Shown piece by piece: positions 1 to 9,283 of a stretch of 64,000 nt of DNA (position 1 is its first letter; every line of letters starts with the position of its first letter). The DNA lies in assembly GCA_018384745.1 (NCBI GenBank), contig JAHAYH010000089.1:1-64000 (forward strand), read 5' to 3'. The notes below the pieces were generated by a model. That model worked only from the letters and a program-made list of their open reading frames with translations, searched no databases and was not told the origin of the DNA. The stretch is from Caryophanon sp. (lineage in GTDB: Bacteria > Bacillota > Bacilli > Bacillales_A > Planococcaceae). Position numbers and translations under genes: made by a program.

Positions 1-1
1 G

Positions 2-1312
2 CTGCAACTGCCAACTTCTTGGCAAACAAACGCCGATTATTTTGCGGGCAATGATATGCCAGAAGGGGCGTCACAAATTGCACAAGCGTATGCAGGACAC
101 CAGTTTGGTCACTTTACAATGCTTGGGGATGGACGCGCGTTGTTGCTTGGTGAAATTGAAACGGAGCAAGGCATTACGGATGTGCAGCTAAAAGGCGCAG
201 GACGTACACCATTTTCACGCAATGGTGATGGGCGTGCCGCACTTGGACCGATGTTACGCGAGTACATTATTAGCGAAGCGATGCATGCGCTTCATATTCC
301 AACGACGCGCAGCTTGGCCGTAACGATCACAGGGGAAGCGGTGCAGCGTGAAACGTTGTTAGAAGGCGCGATTTTAACGCGTACAGCGAGCAGTCATTTA
401 CGTGTCGGAACGTTTGAGTATGCACGCCAACTTGGGGAATATCGTTATTTACAAGCGTTAGCCGATTATGCGATTGCCCGTCATGATGCGGACATCGCAG
501 ACGAAGACAACAAGTATGTGTTATTTTTACGACGCGTCATTGATCGACAAGCGCAGCTGCTTGCGAAGTGGCAATGCATCGGCTTTGTGCACGGTGTGAT
601 GAACACTGATAATATGACAATCAGTGGGGAGACGATTGATTACGGTCCGTGTGCATTTTTAGATGCGTATGATTTAGGGGCCGTGTTTAGCTCGATTGAT
701 CGACAAGGGCGCTATGCGTTTGGCAACCAACCGAAAATGGCAGGCTGGAACATTGCGCGTTTAGCAGAAAGCATGTTGCCACTTTTCAGCGATGATGAGC
801 AACAGGCAATTGCTGCGGCACAAGAGGCACTTGATGAATTTCCTGTATTGTTTAACCGCTACTGGGAAGAAGGCATGCGTCGTAAAATCGGTTTACAGAC
901 GGCACAACAAGGTGACCGTGAGCTTATACAGCAACTGTTACTAGCGATGCAGCAACATAAAGCGGATTATACAGAAACGTTCCGCGCGCTGGCAGATGGC
1001 GAAGAGCTCGACAATGCGTTCTTTGAATCCGATGCGTTTTTTGATTGGGAAATGGCGTGGCAAAAGCGCCTGCTTGACGAAGATCGTTCAATTGTTGATG
1101 CAAGACGCCTCATGCAGCAAGTAAATCCAATCGTTATTCCGCGTAATCACCTCGTCAACACTGCGATTGAAGCGGCAGAAAACGGTGATTTTTCGCCTGT
1201 ACAGGAGCTGCTGCGTGTGCTACAAACGCCGTACACATTAGCGCATGACGATGCGGCATACGGGAAAGGCCCAGAAGACGACAAGCCGTTCATCACATAT
1301 TGCGGCACATAA
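2..1312 (+). CDS. selO: SelO/YdiU-family protein adenylyltransferase, 5' end truncated by window edge
   Basis: Reading frame open from the window start; AQAYAGHQFGHFTMLGDGRALLLGE, QLKGAGRTPFSRNGDGRAALGPMLREYI and FVHGVMNTDNMTISGETIDYGPCAFLD motifs typical of SelO/UPF0061. Confidence 0.92.
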   Translation: MQLPTSWQTNADYFAGNDMPEGASQIAQAYAGHQFGHFTMLGDGRALLLGEIETEQGITDVQLKGAGRTPFSRNGDGRAALGPMLREYIISEAMHALHIPTTRSLAVTITGEAVQRETLLEGAILTRTASSHLRVGTFEYARQLGEYRYLQALADYAIARHDADIADEDNKYVLFLRRVIDRQAQLLAKWQCIGFVHGVMNTDNMTISGETIDYGPCAFLDAYDLGAVFSSIDRQGRYAFGNQPKMAGWNIARLAESMLPLFSDDEQQAIAAAQEALDEFPVLFNRYWEEGMRRKIGLQTAQQGDRELIQQLLLAMQQHKADYTETFRALADGEELDNAFFESDAFFDWEMAWQKRLLDEDRSIVDARRLMQQVNPIVIPRNHLVNTAIEAAENGDFSPVQELLRVLQTPYTLAHDDAAYGKGPEDDKPFITYCGT

Positions 1313-1390
1313 AATTTTTCCAAATAATAGTTGGAGTCGTCTGTCATTTGCTATACACTTAAAGGAAACATGTATAAGGGGATGAAGGCG

Positions 1391-1855
1391 ATGCCATATG
1401 AGTTTGTATCAACACCGATTGAACAAATGAACGTAGAAGCGATTGTGAATCCGACGAATGTGTTTATGCAGTTTACCGACGGTGTAAGTGCGCAAATAGC
1501 GGCGTTTGCAGGTCCTGCGATGCAGCAAGATTGCACGAAGCTTGCGCCGCTTCACGCGGATGAAATTCTAATTACACAAGGCTATCGCTTGCCCGCGAAA
1601 TGGGTGCTTCATGTGCCGATGCCGGAATGGATCGAACAAGGGGAAGAAGCGGTTTCACTTTGCTATGCGCGCATTTTGCAAGATGCCATTACGCAGCGCA
1701 TTGCGTCGATTGCGTTGCCACTTCTTTGCTGTGGACAAGCTGGGTTTCCAAAGGAACGCTCGCAGCAATTAGCGGAGCAAGTGGTGGAGGCGTTTTTACA
1801 AAAGCATCCAACGCTCCACGTATATATTTGGAACGGCGAAACACCGAGTGCCTAA
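1391..1855 (+). CDS. macro-domain-like (ADP-ribose-binding) protein
   Basis: ORF 1331..1855, likely start ATG 1391; MNVEAIVNPTNVFMQ...GVSAQIAAFAG pattern and C-terminal macro-like layout. Confidence 0.65.
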   Translation: MPYEFVSTPIEQMNVEAIVNPTNVFMQFTDGVSAQIAAFAGPAMQQDCTKLAPLHADEILITQGYRLPAKWVLHVPMPEWIEQGEEAVSLCYARILQDAITQRIASIALPLLCCGQAGFPKERSQQLAEQVVEAFLQKHPTLHVYIWNGETPSA

Positions 1856-1870
1856 GCGCTCGGTGTTTTT

Positions 1871-2611
1871 TTACGGTTCATAGATCATCTTTTTCGTCAT
1901 GCCACCATCGATCGTGATATTTTGACCGTTCACGAAATTATTTTCCTTCGCACTTAAAAAGACGCACATATTCGCAATATCTTCCACATGACCAACGCGG
2001 TTTGAAAAGTGCTGCGCATGGTCGATGTCTCGAAGCGCTGCATAGTCATGCGTTTCAATCCAGCCAGGGGAGATGCAGTTCACCGTAATATTGTATGGCG
2101 CAAACGAGGCAGCGAGCGCATGTGTTAACGCGACGATGCCACCTTTTGATGCGGCGTACGCTTCTGTATGTGGCTCGCTCATAAACGCCCGCATCGATGC
2201 CATTGAAATAATGGCACCACCATCGTGATCTTTCATGTACTTCGCTGCTTCACGTGCGCATAAAAAAACACTGCGTAAATTTGTTTGAAGGATGGCATCA
2301 AAGTCGTCTACTGATAATGTGAGCGGATCTGCCCAAACTGCATATCCAGCATTGTTAATGAGTACATCGATTGCCCCGAGCTGTGCGTGTACATGCGCAA
2401 AGACGTCTTCAATTTGTGTAGCATTGGCGACGTCAAGTGCATAAAAGTGAGCATCATAGCCTTGTGTACGAAGCTGTTCAGTGACGTCTTTACCGAGCTG
2501 TTGTTGTTTGTCGGTGACGATCACGGTATGACCAAGTTTTGCGAATGCTTCTGCCACACCTTTACCGATGCCTTGAGCTGCGCCTGTAATGAGTATATTC
2601 ATGTTCATCAC
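1871..2611 (-). CDS. SDR-family NAD(P)-dependent oxidoreductase
   Basis: TGAAQGIGKGVA cofactor motif, NNAG, YAASKGG catalytic motif, C-terminal DGGMT. Confidence 0.9.
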   Translation of the reverse strand: MMNMNILITGAAQGIGKGVAEAFAKLGHTVIVTDKQQQLGKDVTEQLRTQGYDAHFYALDVANATQIEDVFAHVHAQLGAIDVLINNAGYAVWADPLTLSVDDFDAILQTNLRSVFLCAREAAKYMKDHDGGAIISMASMRAFMSEPHTEAYAASKGGIVALTHALAASFAPYNITVNCISPGWIETHDYAALRDIDHAQHFSNRVGHVEDIANMCVFLSAKENNFVNGQNITIDGGMTKKMIYEP

Positions 2612-2714
2612 TCCTTTTCATTTACTGTAAAGCATAGCTCCGAAGAAGAAAAGGGTGTACAGTCGTTTCATTTTCAGCGTAATTCGGTATGATAAAGAAA
2701 AAGGGGGATGCAAG

Positions 2715-4148
2715 ATGGACGGACGATTATTACTACAGATTGCGGCAAGCATTGTGCCGACACAAATAGCGCTTATAGATGAAGAAAAACGGTGGACATA
2801 TGAGGAACTACTGCGCGAAAGTTCATATATTGCACACGCACTTCAACACGTTCAACGCGGCGAAACGGTCGCCATTTTACTGACAAACCGCGTCGAGTAT
2901 GCGGCGGTATTACTGGCGTGCTGGCAGTTAGGCGTTGTGGCGATGCCAGTGAATACACGCCTTAAAGAAGCGGAGCTACATACGTTATTTGCTGATGCGG
3001 CATGTGTTGTAACCGAGGCGCGTTACGCACATATTACCCCGCAGGAATGCACTGTAATGATTGAGCAAATTACGCGGATGTCATACGACGACGAGCGACC
3101 GTATGAGCAAGCGTTCACGTTGCTAACAAGCGGTTCAACACGTGCACCGAAAAAAGTCGAAATATTCCATGAACAATTTGCTGGTTATATTTTTGCGCAT
3201 CAAGAAGCACCAGACGGCACCGACCGAGGCGTATATTTACAGACGGTGCCACTGTTTCACATTACCGGTTTAACGTCGCTATGGAATGCGCTCTATAGCG
3301 GTCGTACCGTCGTGTTACAAGAAGGGTTTGATGCGGTGCGGTGGGTGAACGCGGTGCACACTTATAGCGTGACGCATAGCTTTGTCGTACCGACGATGCT
3401 ATATGATGTACTGACGCAACCGCTGCAAGCACTACATACATTAACGCATTTGACGTACGGCGGTGCACCGATGCCCATCACTATTATTGAACGAGCGATT
3501 GCCGCGTTACCACATGTGTCCTTTTCAAACGCATACGGCTTAACAGAAACGACCGCGACCATTGCAGCACTCACACCGGACGATCATCGCATTGATGGTG
3601 ACGAAAAAAAGCGTGCGCGCCTACGTTCCGTTGGGAAGCCGCTCGCTGATGTGGACATTCGCATTTGTCGCGATGGAAACGTTTGTGCACCGTATGAAGT
3701 GGGCGTCATCGAAGTGCAAACCGCAAGATTAAATCGTTACGCAGGGGAACGGGTGCAGCAATGGTTTGTCACGCATGATGAAGGCTATATGGATGAGGAT
3801 GGGTATTTATTTTTAACCGGTCGGAGCCAAGACGTCATTGTGCGCGGTGGGGAAAATATTGCCGCGCATGAAGTGGAACAGGCACTTTTACAGCTACCAG
3901 GCATCGTGCAAGCAGCAGTCGTCGGTGTGGAACATGCGCGCTGGGGTGAGGAGGTCGCCGCGATGGTTGTTTCGACCGAAGAGCTCGATGCACAACATGT
4001 ACAGCAAACGTTAAAAGCAGAGCTTGCAAGTTTTAAAGTGCCACAGCATATTATTTTTGTACAAAAGTTACCGCTTCATGCAACGGGGAAAGTGGATAAG
4101 CGACAAATTATAGGAATATTCAACGAACAAAAAGGGAAAAGCGAATAA
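2715..4148 (+). CDS. AMP-forming acyl-CoA synthetase/ligase (MenE-like)
   Basis: ORF 2655..4148, likely start ATG 2715 after GGGGGATGCAAG; LLTSGSTRAPKKV, YGLTETTATI, GYLFLTGRSQDVIVRGGENI, LPLHATGKVDKR motifs. Confidence 0.88.
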   Translation: MDGRLLLQIAASIVPTQIALIDEEKRWTYEELLRESSYIAHALQHVQRGETVAILLTNRVEYAAVLLACWQLGVVAMPVNTRLKEAELHTLFADAACVVTEARYAHITPQECTVMIEQITRMSYDDERPYEQAFTLLTSGSTRAPKKVEIFHEQFAGYIFAHQEAPDGTDRGVYLQTVPLFHITGLTSLWNALYSGRTVVLQEGFDAVRWVNAVHTYSVTHSFVVPTMLYDVLTQPLQALHTLTHLTYGGAPMPITIIERAIAALPHVSFSNAYGLTETTATIAALTPDDHRIDGDEKKRARLRSVGKPLADVDIRICRDGNVCAPYEVGVIEVQTARLNRYAGERVQQWFVTHDEGYMDEDGYLFLTGRSQDVIVRGGENIAAHEVEQALLQLPGIVQAAVVGVEHARWGEEVAAMVVSTEELDAQHVQQTLKAELASFKVPQHIIFVQKLPLHATGKVDKRQIIGIFNEQKGKSE

Positions 4149-4196
4149 CATGGCGAATAAAATTAAAATGCTACAAAACTATTTGGAGGGATATAC

Positions 4197-4313
4197 ATGA
4201 CGCAAAAAATGGGAACGAAGCTCATTTGTGAGACGTGTCAAAGTGAGTTTATCGTCACAAAAGCAGGGCAAGGGACGATGACGTGCTGTGGCAAACCATT
4301 ACAAACGAAGTGA
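4197..4313 (+). CDS. desulforedoxin-like mini-protein, 38 aa (CxxC...CC metal knuckle)
   Basis: Read directly, below ORF-track cutoff: MTQKMGTKLICETCQSEFIVTKAGQGTMTCCGKPLQTK; SD TTGGAGGG upstream; Cys pattern matches desulforedoxin/desulfoferrodoxin N-terminal domain. Confidence 0.8.
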   Translation: MTQKMGTKLICETCQSEFIVTKAGQGTMTCCGKPLQTK

Positions 4314-4323
4314 GGGATGAACG

Positions 4324-4467
4324 ATGACAAATCAATTAGGTAAGCGTTTTGAATGTACAACGTGCGGAGCGGAATTGCTTTGTACAAAGGCAGGAGACGG
4401 AACAGTGATGTGCTGCGATCAACCGATGGAGCTCAAAAAGCCAGCCGCACTACCAACTGCAGATTAA
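4324..4467 (+). CDS. second desulforedoxin-like mini-protein, 47 aa
   Basis: Read directly: MTNQLGKRFECTTCGAELLCTKAGDGTVMCCDQPMELKKPAALPTAD; SD GTGAGGGATGAACG; paralogue of the preceding ORF. Confidence 0.82.
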   Translation: MTNQLGKRFECTTCGAELLCTKAGDGTVMCCDQPMELKKPAALPTAD

Positions 4468-4482
4468 TTGAGGTGAACGAAC

Positions 4483-6228
4483 GTGAATGAATCGTTAAAA
4501 GGCGTCACAGTGTTAGAGCTAACAAGAAGTGTCGCAGGTAGTTATGCAGGTGGTTTACTTGCAGCAAATGGCGCAACGGTGCATAAAGTGGTGGCCATGC
4601 CAGGCGATGCGACACCGTTTACGTGTGCGCGTAAACAACTGCATGAAAGCGATGCGCTCATGTCGTTGTTGTTGCAACCGTTTCAGTTAGTGTTGATCGA
4701 TAGCGCAACGGACTTACATACACGTACGTTTGTGAAGCGTGCGCAGCCGCGTGCGTTATTTTGTGATTTACAAATTGGCAATGCACTTGATAGTACCGAG
4801 GAAGTGTTGCAAGCGGTACATGGTTGGTCGGCATTAACCGGACATCCAGATGAAGCAGGACTCGTCATCGGTGGCTCACCTGCATCGGTTGTCATCGGGG
4901 CGCATGTCGCGTTTTTAGCGATGGCGGCATTATATAACGACGTGACAGCACCCGTTACGGTGTATGCGGAAGACGTTTTAACGAGTGCGCTTGAAGGGGC
5001 AGCGACGCAGTACATCGCGCATCGTGCGGAGCGCCGCCGCTACGGTAACCGACATCAAGGGCTCATTCCGATGTTTATTACAAAAGCGCTCGACGGCTAT
5101 GTTTTTATTGGGGCACCGACCGAGGAGAAGTGGGAGCTGCTAGCACGCTGGGCAGAAATTGATGAGCCGCTCTATGCGACAGATGAAGGGCGTGCGCGTC
5201 ACGTAAAAGATGTTGAAGCACGCTTAGCACAGTGGGCAAAAACACAATCGGTCGATGAGCTTGTAATGGTTGGACAAGCGTTTCGATTGCCGTTTGCGAA
5301 AGTCCAAACACCTGAGCAGTTAAAGCAATGCCCACAGCTGCACCATCGCGGCTATTTTAAGCGACGCATTCCGTGGCAAGAGACGGTGCTAACAACGAAT
5401 AGAGGGACACATAAGCCGCTGCAAAACTTGCGCATTCTCGATTTGACATCGATGTGGGCAGGCCCGTATTGCAGTCGGTTATTTGCAGACCTTGGCGCAG
5501 AAGTCATTAAAATTGAAGCGCCGAATCGACCAGACGGCATTCGAAAAGATCAAGGTGCGTTTGCGCCATTTTTCCAAGAGCTAAATCGCAATAAACGAGC
5601 GATCACGCTGCACTTACAGCAAGCAGAAGACCGCGCACATTTTGAGGCACTCGTGCAAAGTGCGGACATTGTGATTGAAAACTTCAGTCCGCGCGTCATG
5701 GAAAACTTCGGCTACACACCGGACGTGCTACATGCGTTAAATGATCGCTTACACATCACGTCGCTGTCTGCATTTGGGCAAACGGGTGACTACCGCGATT
5801 ACATCGGCTATGGTCCGACGCTAGAAAGCTTCGGTGGGTTAGCACATGCGACAGGGTACGGCGACACACCGTGGTTACCAGGCTTTTCAGTAAGCGATTT
5901 TGCAGCAGGCATTCACGGTGCAGCTGCAACGATGTTTGCGTTATATGCGATGAAAACAACAGGGGTTATCAAACGGCTAGACGTCTCGCAATATGAAGTG
6001 GCGGTCAATTTGCTCGCAAACGGTGTGTATGAGCCGGTGAAAAAGCAACGTTCGTTATCGGCATCATCGTTAAAAACGGTATGCAGTCGTCTTGTCGAAA
6101 GTCAAAAAGTACATGGCGCCTTTTTCTATACATGTGATGACTTCCCGCGCACTGTCCATGCCGCGCCGACAATCGGACAACATAATGCTTTATATAAAGG
6201 AAGTGATTCGCATGCTGAGCATTCATGA
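4483..6228 (+). CDS. CaiB/BaiF (family III) CoA-transferase, two fused domains
   Basis: N-half GVTVLELTRSVAGSYAGGLLAANGATVHKV; second half LRILDLTSMWAGPYCSRLFADLGAEVIKIEAPNRPDG...NRNKRAITL. Confidence 0.85.
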   Translation: MNESLKGVTVLELTRSVAGSYAGGLLAANGATVHKVVAMPGDATPFTCARKQLHESDALMSLLLQPFQLVLIDSATDLHTRTFVKRAQPRALFCDLQIGNALDSTEEVLQAVHGWSALTGHPDEAGLVIGGSPASVVIGAHVAFLAMAALYNDVTAPVTVYAEDVLTSALEGAATQYIAHRAERRRYGNRHQGLIPMFITKALDGYVFIGAPTEEKWELLARWAEIDEPLYATDEGRARHVKDVEARLAQWAKTQSVDELVMVGQAFRLPFAKVQTPEQLKQCPQLHHRGYFKRRIPWQETVLTTNRGTHKPLQNLRILDLTSMWAGPYCSRLFADLGAEVIKIEAPNRPDGIRKDQGAFAPFFQELNRNKRAITLHLQQAEDRAHFEALVQSADIVIENFSPRVMENFGYTPDVLHALNDRLHITSLSAFGQTGDYRDYIGYGPTLESFGGLAHATGYGDTPWLPGFSVSDFAAGIHGAAATMFALYAMKTTGVIKRLDVSQYEVAVNLLANGVYEPVKKQRSLSASSLKTVCSRLVESQKVHGAFFYTCDDFPRTVHAAPTIGQHNALYKGSDSHAEHS

Positions 6229-6922
6229 ACAAATCGCAACCGTCACGCTAACGGCGACAACAATGACGACGCAGCTAGCGGCACAATTACGCGACGTTGC
6301 GGAGCAGTTGCAGTACGCAGAGCAAGTAAGCATTGTCATTATACAAGCGACATCGCCTCATTTTTTACCATATGTAGAAGATGACGGGGGTGTAGGGCAT
6401 TATGCGTTTTACAACCAAGTAACGATGATGCTAGAAGCGTGGGCACGGCTGCCACAAGTGATCATGGCGGTCATTGACGGTGCGTGTGCACAAATTGGCT
6501 TAAGTATCGCGTGCCTTGCTGATCTTCGAATCGGCAGCGAAGCAACGACGATTGCACATACAGGACTTGCACTCGGTGGTGTGGCAAAGCGCTTTAGTCA
6601 GCTTGTCGGAAAAGGGGTCGCGATGCATGTGTTCGTCGGTGGGCATGTGATGGACGCTCAAGAAGCACAGCTGCGCGGCTTTTTACGCGTCGAAGCCTCG
6701 CCACAAGCGGCGGTGGAACAGCTAGCAAAGCAGCTAAGCGCGCAGTCGAAAATTGCGATGCAGTATACGAAAGAAAGCATTTTACGCGGCAGTGATTTGA
6801 CGTTTCAACAAGCGCTGTTACATGAAATGGACTTGTACATGCTCGTCCAAACATCGCATGACCGCTTAGAAGGTGTGGAAGCGTATTTGCAAAAGCGCGC
6901 ACCGCAGTTTAAGGGGGAGTAA
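6212..6922 (+). CDS. enoyl-CoA hydratase/isomerase family protein
   Basis: Likely start ATG 6212 overlapping upstream CDS end; QVIMAVIDGACAQIGLSIACLADLRIGSEATTI crotonase-like core. Confidence 0.8.
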   Translation: MLSIHEQIATVTLTATTMTTQLAAQLRDVAEQLQYAEQVSIVIIQATSPHFLPYVEDDGGVGHYAFYNQVTMMLEAWARLPQVIMAVIDGACAQIGLSIACLADLRIGSEATTIAHTGLALGGVAKRFSQLVGKGVAMHVFVGGHVMDAQEAQLRGFLRVEASPQAAVEQLAKQLSAQSKIAMQYTKESILRGSDLTFQQALLHEMDLYMLVQTSHDRLEGVEAYLQKRAPQFKGE

Positions 6923-6926
6923 GTGA

Positions 6927-7568
6927 ATGTGCATCGAACTAGAACGGCATGGTGCTATTTTAATCGTCACCCTTCACCGTCCTGCACAGTTAAATGCGAT
7001 CGATGCCTCGTTACGAGATGCGCTGTACGAAACGTTTTGCAACGTGCGTGATGACGAATCGCTGCAAGTTGTTATTTTACGCGGTAGCGGTAAAGGGTTT
7101 TGTGCAGGGGCAGATTTGACGGAGTTTGGTGAAGCGAACACGGTGTTGCAAAAGCGACGCATTCGCCTGCAGCATGACGTATGGGAAGTGATCCGCACAT
7201 GCAATAAGTTTACGATCGCCATGCTTCATGGGTTTGCGATTGGTTCAGGGTTGGAGCTTGCGATGCTTTGTGATGTGCGAATAGCAAGTGATGATGCGGT
7301 ATTTGCGTTACCAGAAGCGGCGATCGGGATGATGCCAGCAGCAGGAGGAACGCAAAGCTTACCGCGCTTAACAAACTTAGCGCACGCGATGGATCTGGCA
7401 TTAACAGGACGTCGCTTTTACGCGGAGCAAGCATGGCAGTACGGAATTGTACAGCAAATCGTGCCGCGTGACGAATTGGTACGTACCGTCATGCAGTACG
7501 CTGAACATGTGCTTACGCAGTCACAGTGGCGCACGCTGCAGCGCGAGATTCGAGCAAGTACAGATTAG
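6927..7568 (+). CDS. enoyl-CoA hydratase/isomerase family protein
   Basis: LHRPAQLNAIDASLRDAL, GSGKGFCAGADLTEF, MLHGFAIGSGLELAMLCDVRIASDDAVFALPEAAIGMMPAAGGTQSLPRL. Confidence 0.92.
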   Translation: MCIELERHGAILIVTLHRPAQLNAIDASLRDALYETFCNVRDDESLQVVILRGSGKGFCAGADLTEFGEANTVLQKRRIRLQHDVWEVIRTCNKFTIAMLHGFAIGSGLELAMLCDVRIASDDAVFALPEAAIGMMPAAGGTQSLPRLTNLAHAMDLALTGRRFYAEQAWQYGIVQQIVPRDELVRTVMQYAEHVLTQSQWRTLQREIRASTD

Positions 7569-7586
7569 ACGAGGGGAGAGTGTAAC

Positions 7587-8546
7587 ATGGTGCAAACAAC
7601 AGCGGCCATTACAAACAATATTACACGTGTACAACTACCGTTACCGTACGATTTAATGTCGGTCAATGCGTATATTTTCGAAGGGGAACATGGTATTACA
7701 ATCGTCGATACCGGCGATACGATGCCAGCAGCAAAAGAATTGTGGCAGCGGGTCATCGGCGACCGTCATGTTGAGCGCATCGTCATTACACATGGGCATA
7801 CGGATCATTTAGGCTGTGCCAATTGGTTAAAGGAAACGTACGGCGCACCGATTTATATGTACGATAAAACGTATGCGCGCGTCGAACGATTAAAAAAGGG
7901 GCTTGCCAGCGGCGGTTATACGAATCCGACCGATGAAGTGTTTGCGCTATACGGCGTCCACGTAGAGCTACCGAATGTGGAAGTAACGATTGATTATGCA
8001 AATTATGTCGTCGAACCGGACGTATTGTTTACCGAAGCAACGGGTGTGCAGTTAGGGGATGTACAATATGACGTGTTATTTACACCAGGACATTCAGAAG
8101 ATCACGTATGTTTTTACAATGCCGAACAAGGCGTGCTGGTTATCGGCGATCATTTACTAGAGGCAATCAATCCGGTCATTTTGCCGACGCTTGGGTTTTT
8201 AAATCCAATTGCGCCGTATTTAGCGTCGTTTGATCGATTAGAGCAGCTGAATGCACCATATGTGTTAACCGGTCATTTAACGCTTATTCCGGATTTACAA
8301 CAGCGCATTCAACGCCTACGTACGCATTATCATAAGCGTATTTTACAAACGTTTGAAGCGGTCGCAAGCGGCAACAACACGCTACACGATGTAACGGCCT
8401 ACGTATATGCAGGCAAAGAAGGCACGATCGGCCACTCGATGTATGCACAAACGATTGCGATGTTGCATTATTTAGCTGCAATTGACAAAATTTTGATTCA
8501 AGACGATGGACAGACGCGAACATTTGCTTTACCTACCCTGTTCTAA
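7587..8546 (+). CDS. MBL-fold metallo-hydrolase
   Basis: ITHGHTDHLG metal-binding motif, FTPGHSEDHVCFYN, VLTGHL. Confidence 0.9.
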   Translation: MVQTTAAITNNITRVQLPLPYDLMSVNAYIFEGEHGITIVDTGDTMPAAKELWQRVIGDRHVERIVITHGHTDHLGCANWLKETYGAPIYMYDKTYARVERLKKGLASGGYTNPTDEVFALYGVHVELPNVEVTIDYANYVVEPDVLFTEATGVQLGDVQYDVLFTPGHSEDHVCFYNAEQGVLVIGDHLLEAINPVILPTLGFLNPIAPYLASFDRLEQLNAPYVLTGHLTLIPDLQQRIQRLRTHYHKRILQTFEAVASGNNTLHDVTAYVYAGKEGTIGHSMYAQTIAMLHYLAAIDKILIQDDGQTRTFALPTLF

Positions 8547-8611
8547 AGGTATATACTATTTAGAATAAATAGAAAAAACATTGTTTTCAGTTAATTTGGA
8601 GGGTACGCAGC

Positions 8612-9085
8612 ATGACAAAAGAGCAAACAAACGTAGAGAGCTTTGACTTAGACCATACAAAGGTAGCAGCACCGTACGTGCGCTTAGCAGGTGTAAAAGT
8701 AGGAACGCATGGTGATGAAGTGCGCAAATACGACATTCGCTTCAAGCAACCGAACGTCGAGCATATGGAAATGCCAGCGCTGCATTCATTGGAACATTTA
8801 ATGGCAGACCGCATTCGCAACCATACAGACCAAGTTGTGGATCTATCGCCAATGGGCTGTCAAACAGGCTTTTATTTATCGATGATCAATCACGATGATT
8901 ATGAGGAAGTGCTTGCTATTTTAGCGAAAACAGCACAGGACGTACTTGATGCAACGGCAGTACCTGCATGTAATGAAGTGCAATGTGGCTGGGCAGCGAG
9001 TCATAGTTTAGAAGGGGCACAAGCGCTTGCAAAGGAATTTTTAAACAAGCAAGATGAGTGGCGCCAAGTATTTAAAGAAGCATAG
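8612..9085 (+). CDS. luxS: S-ribosylhomocysteine lyase
   Basis: [42 protein letters not shown] motifs of LuxS. Confidence 0.97.
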   Translation: MTKEQTNVESFDLDHTKVAAPYVRLAGVKVGTHGDEVRKYDIRFKQPNVEHMEMPALHSLEHLMADRIRNHTDQVVDLSPMGCQTGFYLSMINHDDYEEVLAILAKTAQDVLDATAVPACNEVQCGWAASHSLEGAQALAKEFLNKQDEWRQVFKEA

Positions 9086-9213
9086 GACTGAAGTGGTTTT
9101 TTATTGTTCAGCGGAGGGCGTTCATCGTAAACATGTGAGGACATCGCGTGTGAAGCGGCGACTACTAGGGGAAAAGAACGTGTTCGCGAAAAGAAGCGTT
9201 GTCAAATAGCCAA

Positions 9214-9253
9214 AAAGCGTGATCGGAAACATGACATTTTCCGATCACGCTTT
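9214..9253. terminator. convergent intrinsic terminator between luxS and proC
   Basis: AAAGCGTGATCGGAAA ... TTTTCCGATCACGCTTT inverted repeat between convergent genes. Confidence 0.85.
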
Positions 9254-9283
9254 ATTTTGTTTCAAATACTTTTTGAATGGTAA

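Noticed and set aside
4150-4200. 16-codon ORF MANKIKMLQNYLEGYT overlapping the first desulforedoxin-like start
   Set aside because: No good Shine-Dalgarno; too short and most likely chance overlap with the real SD region.
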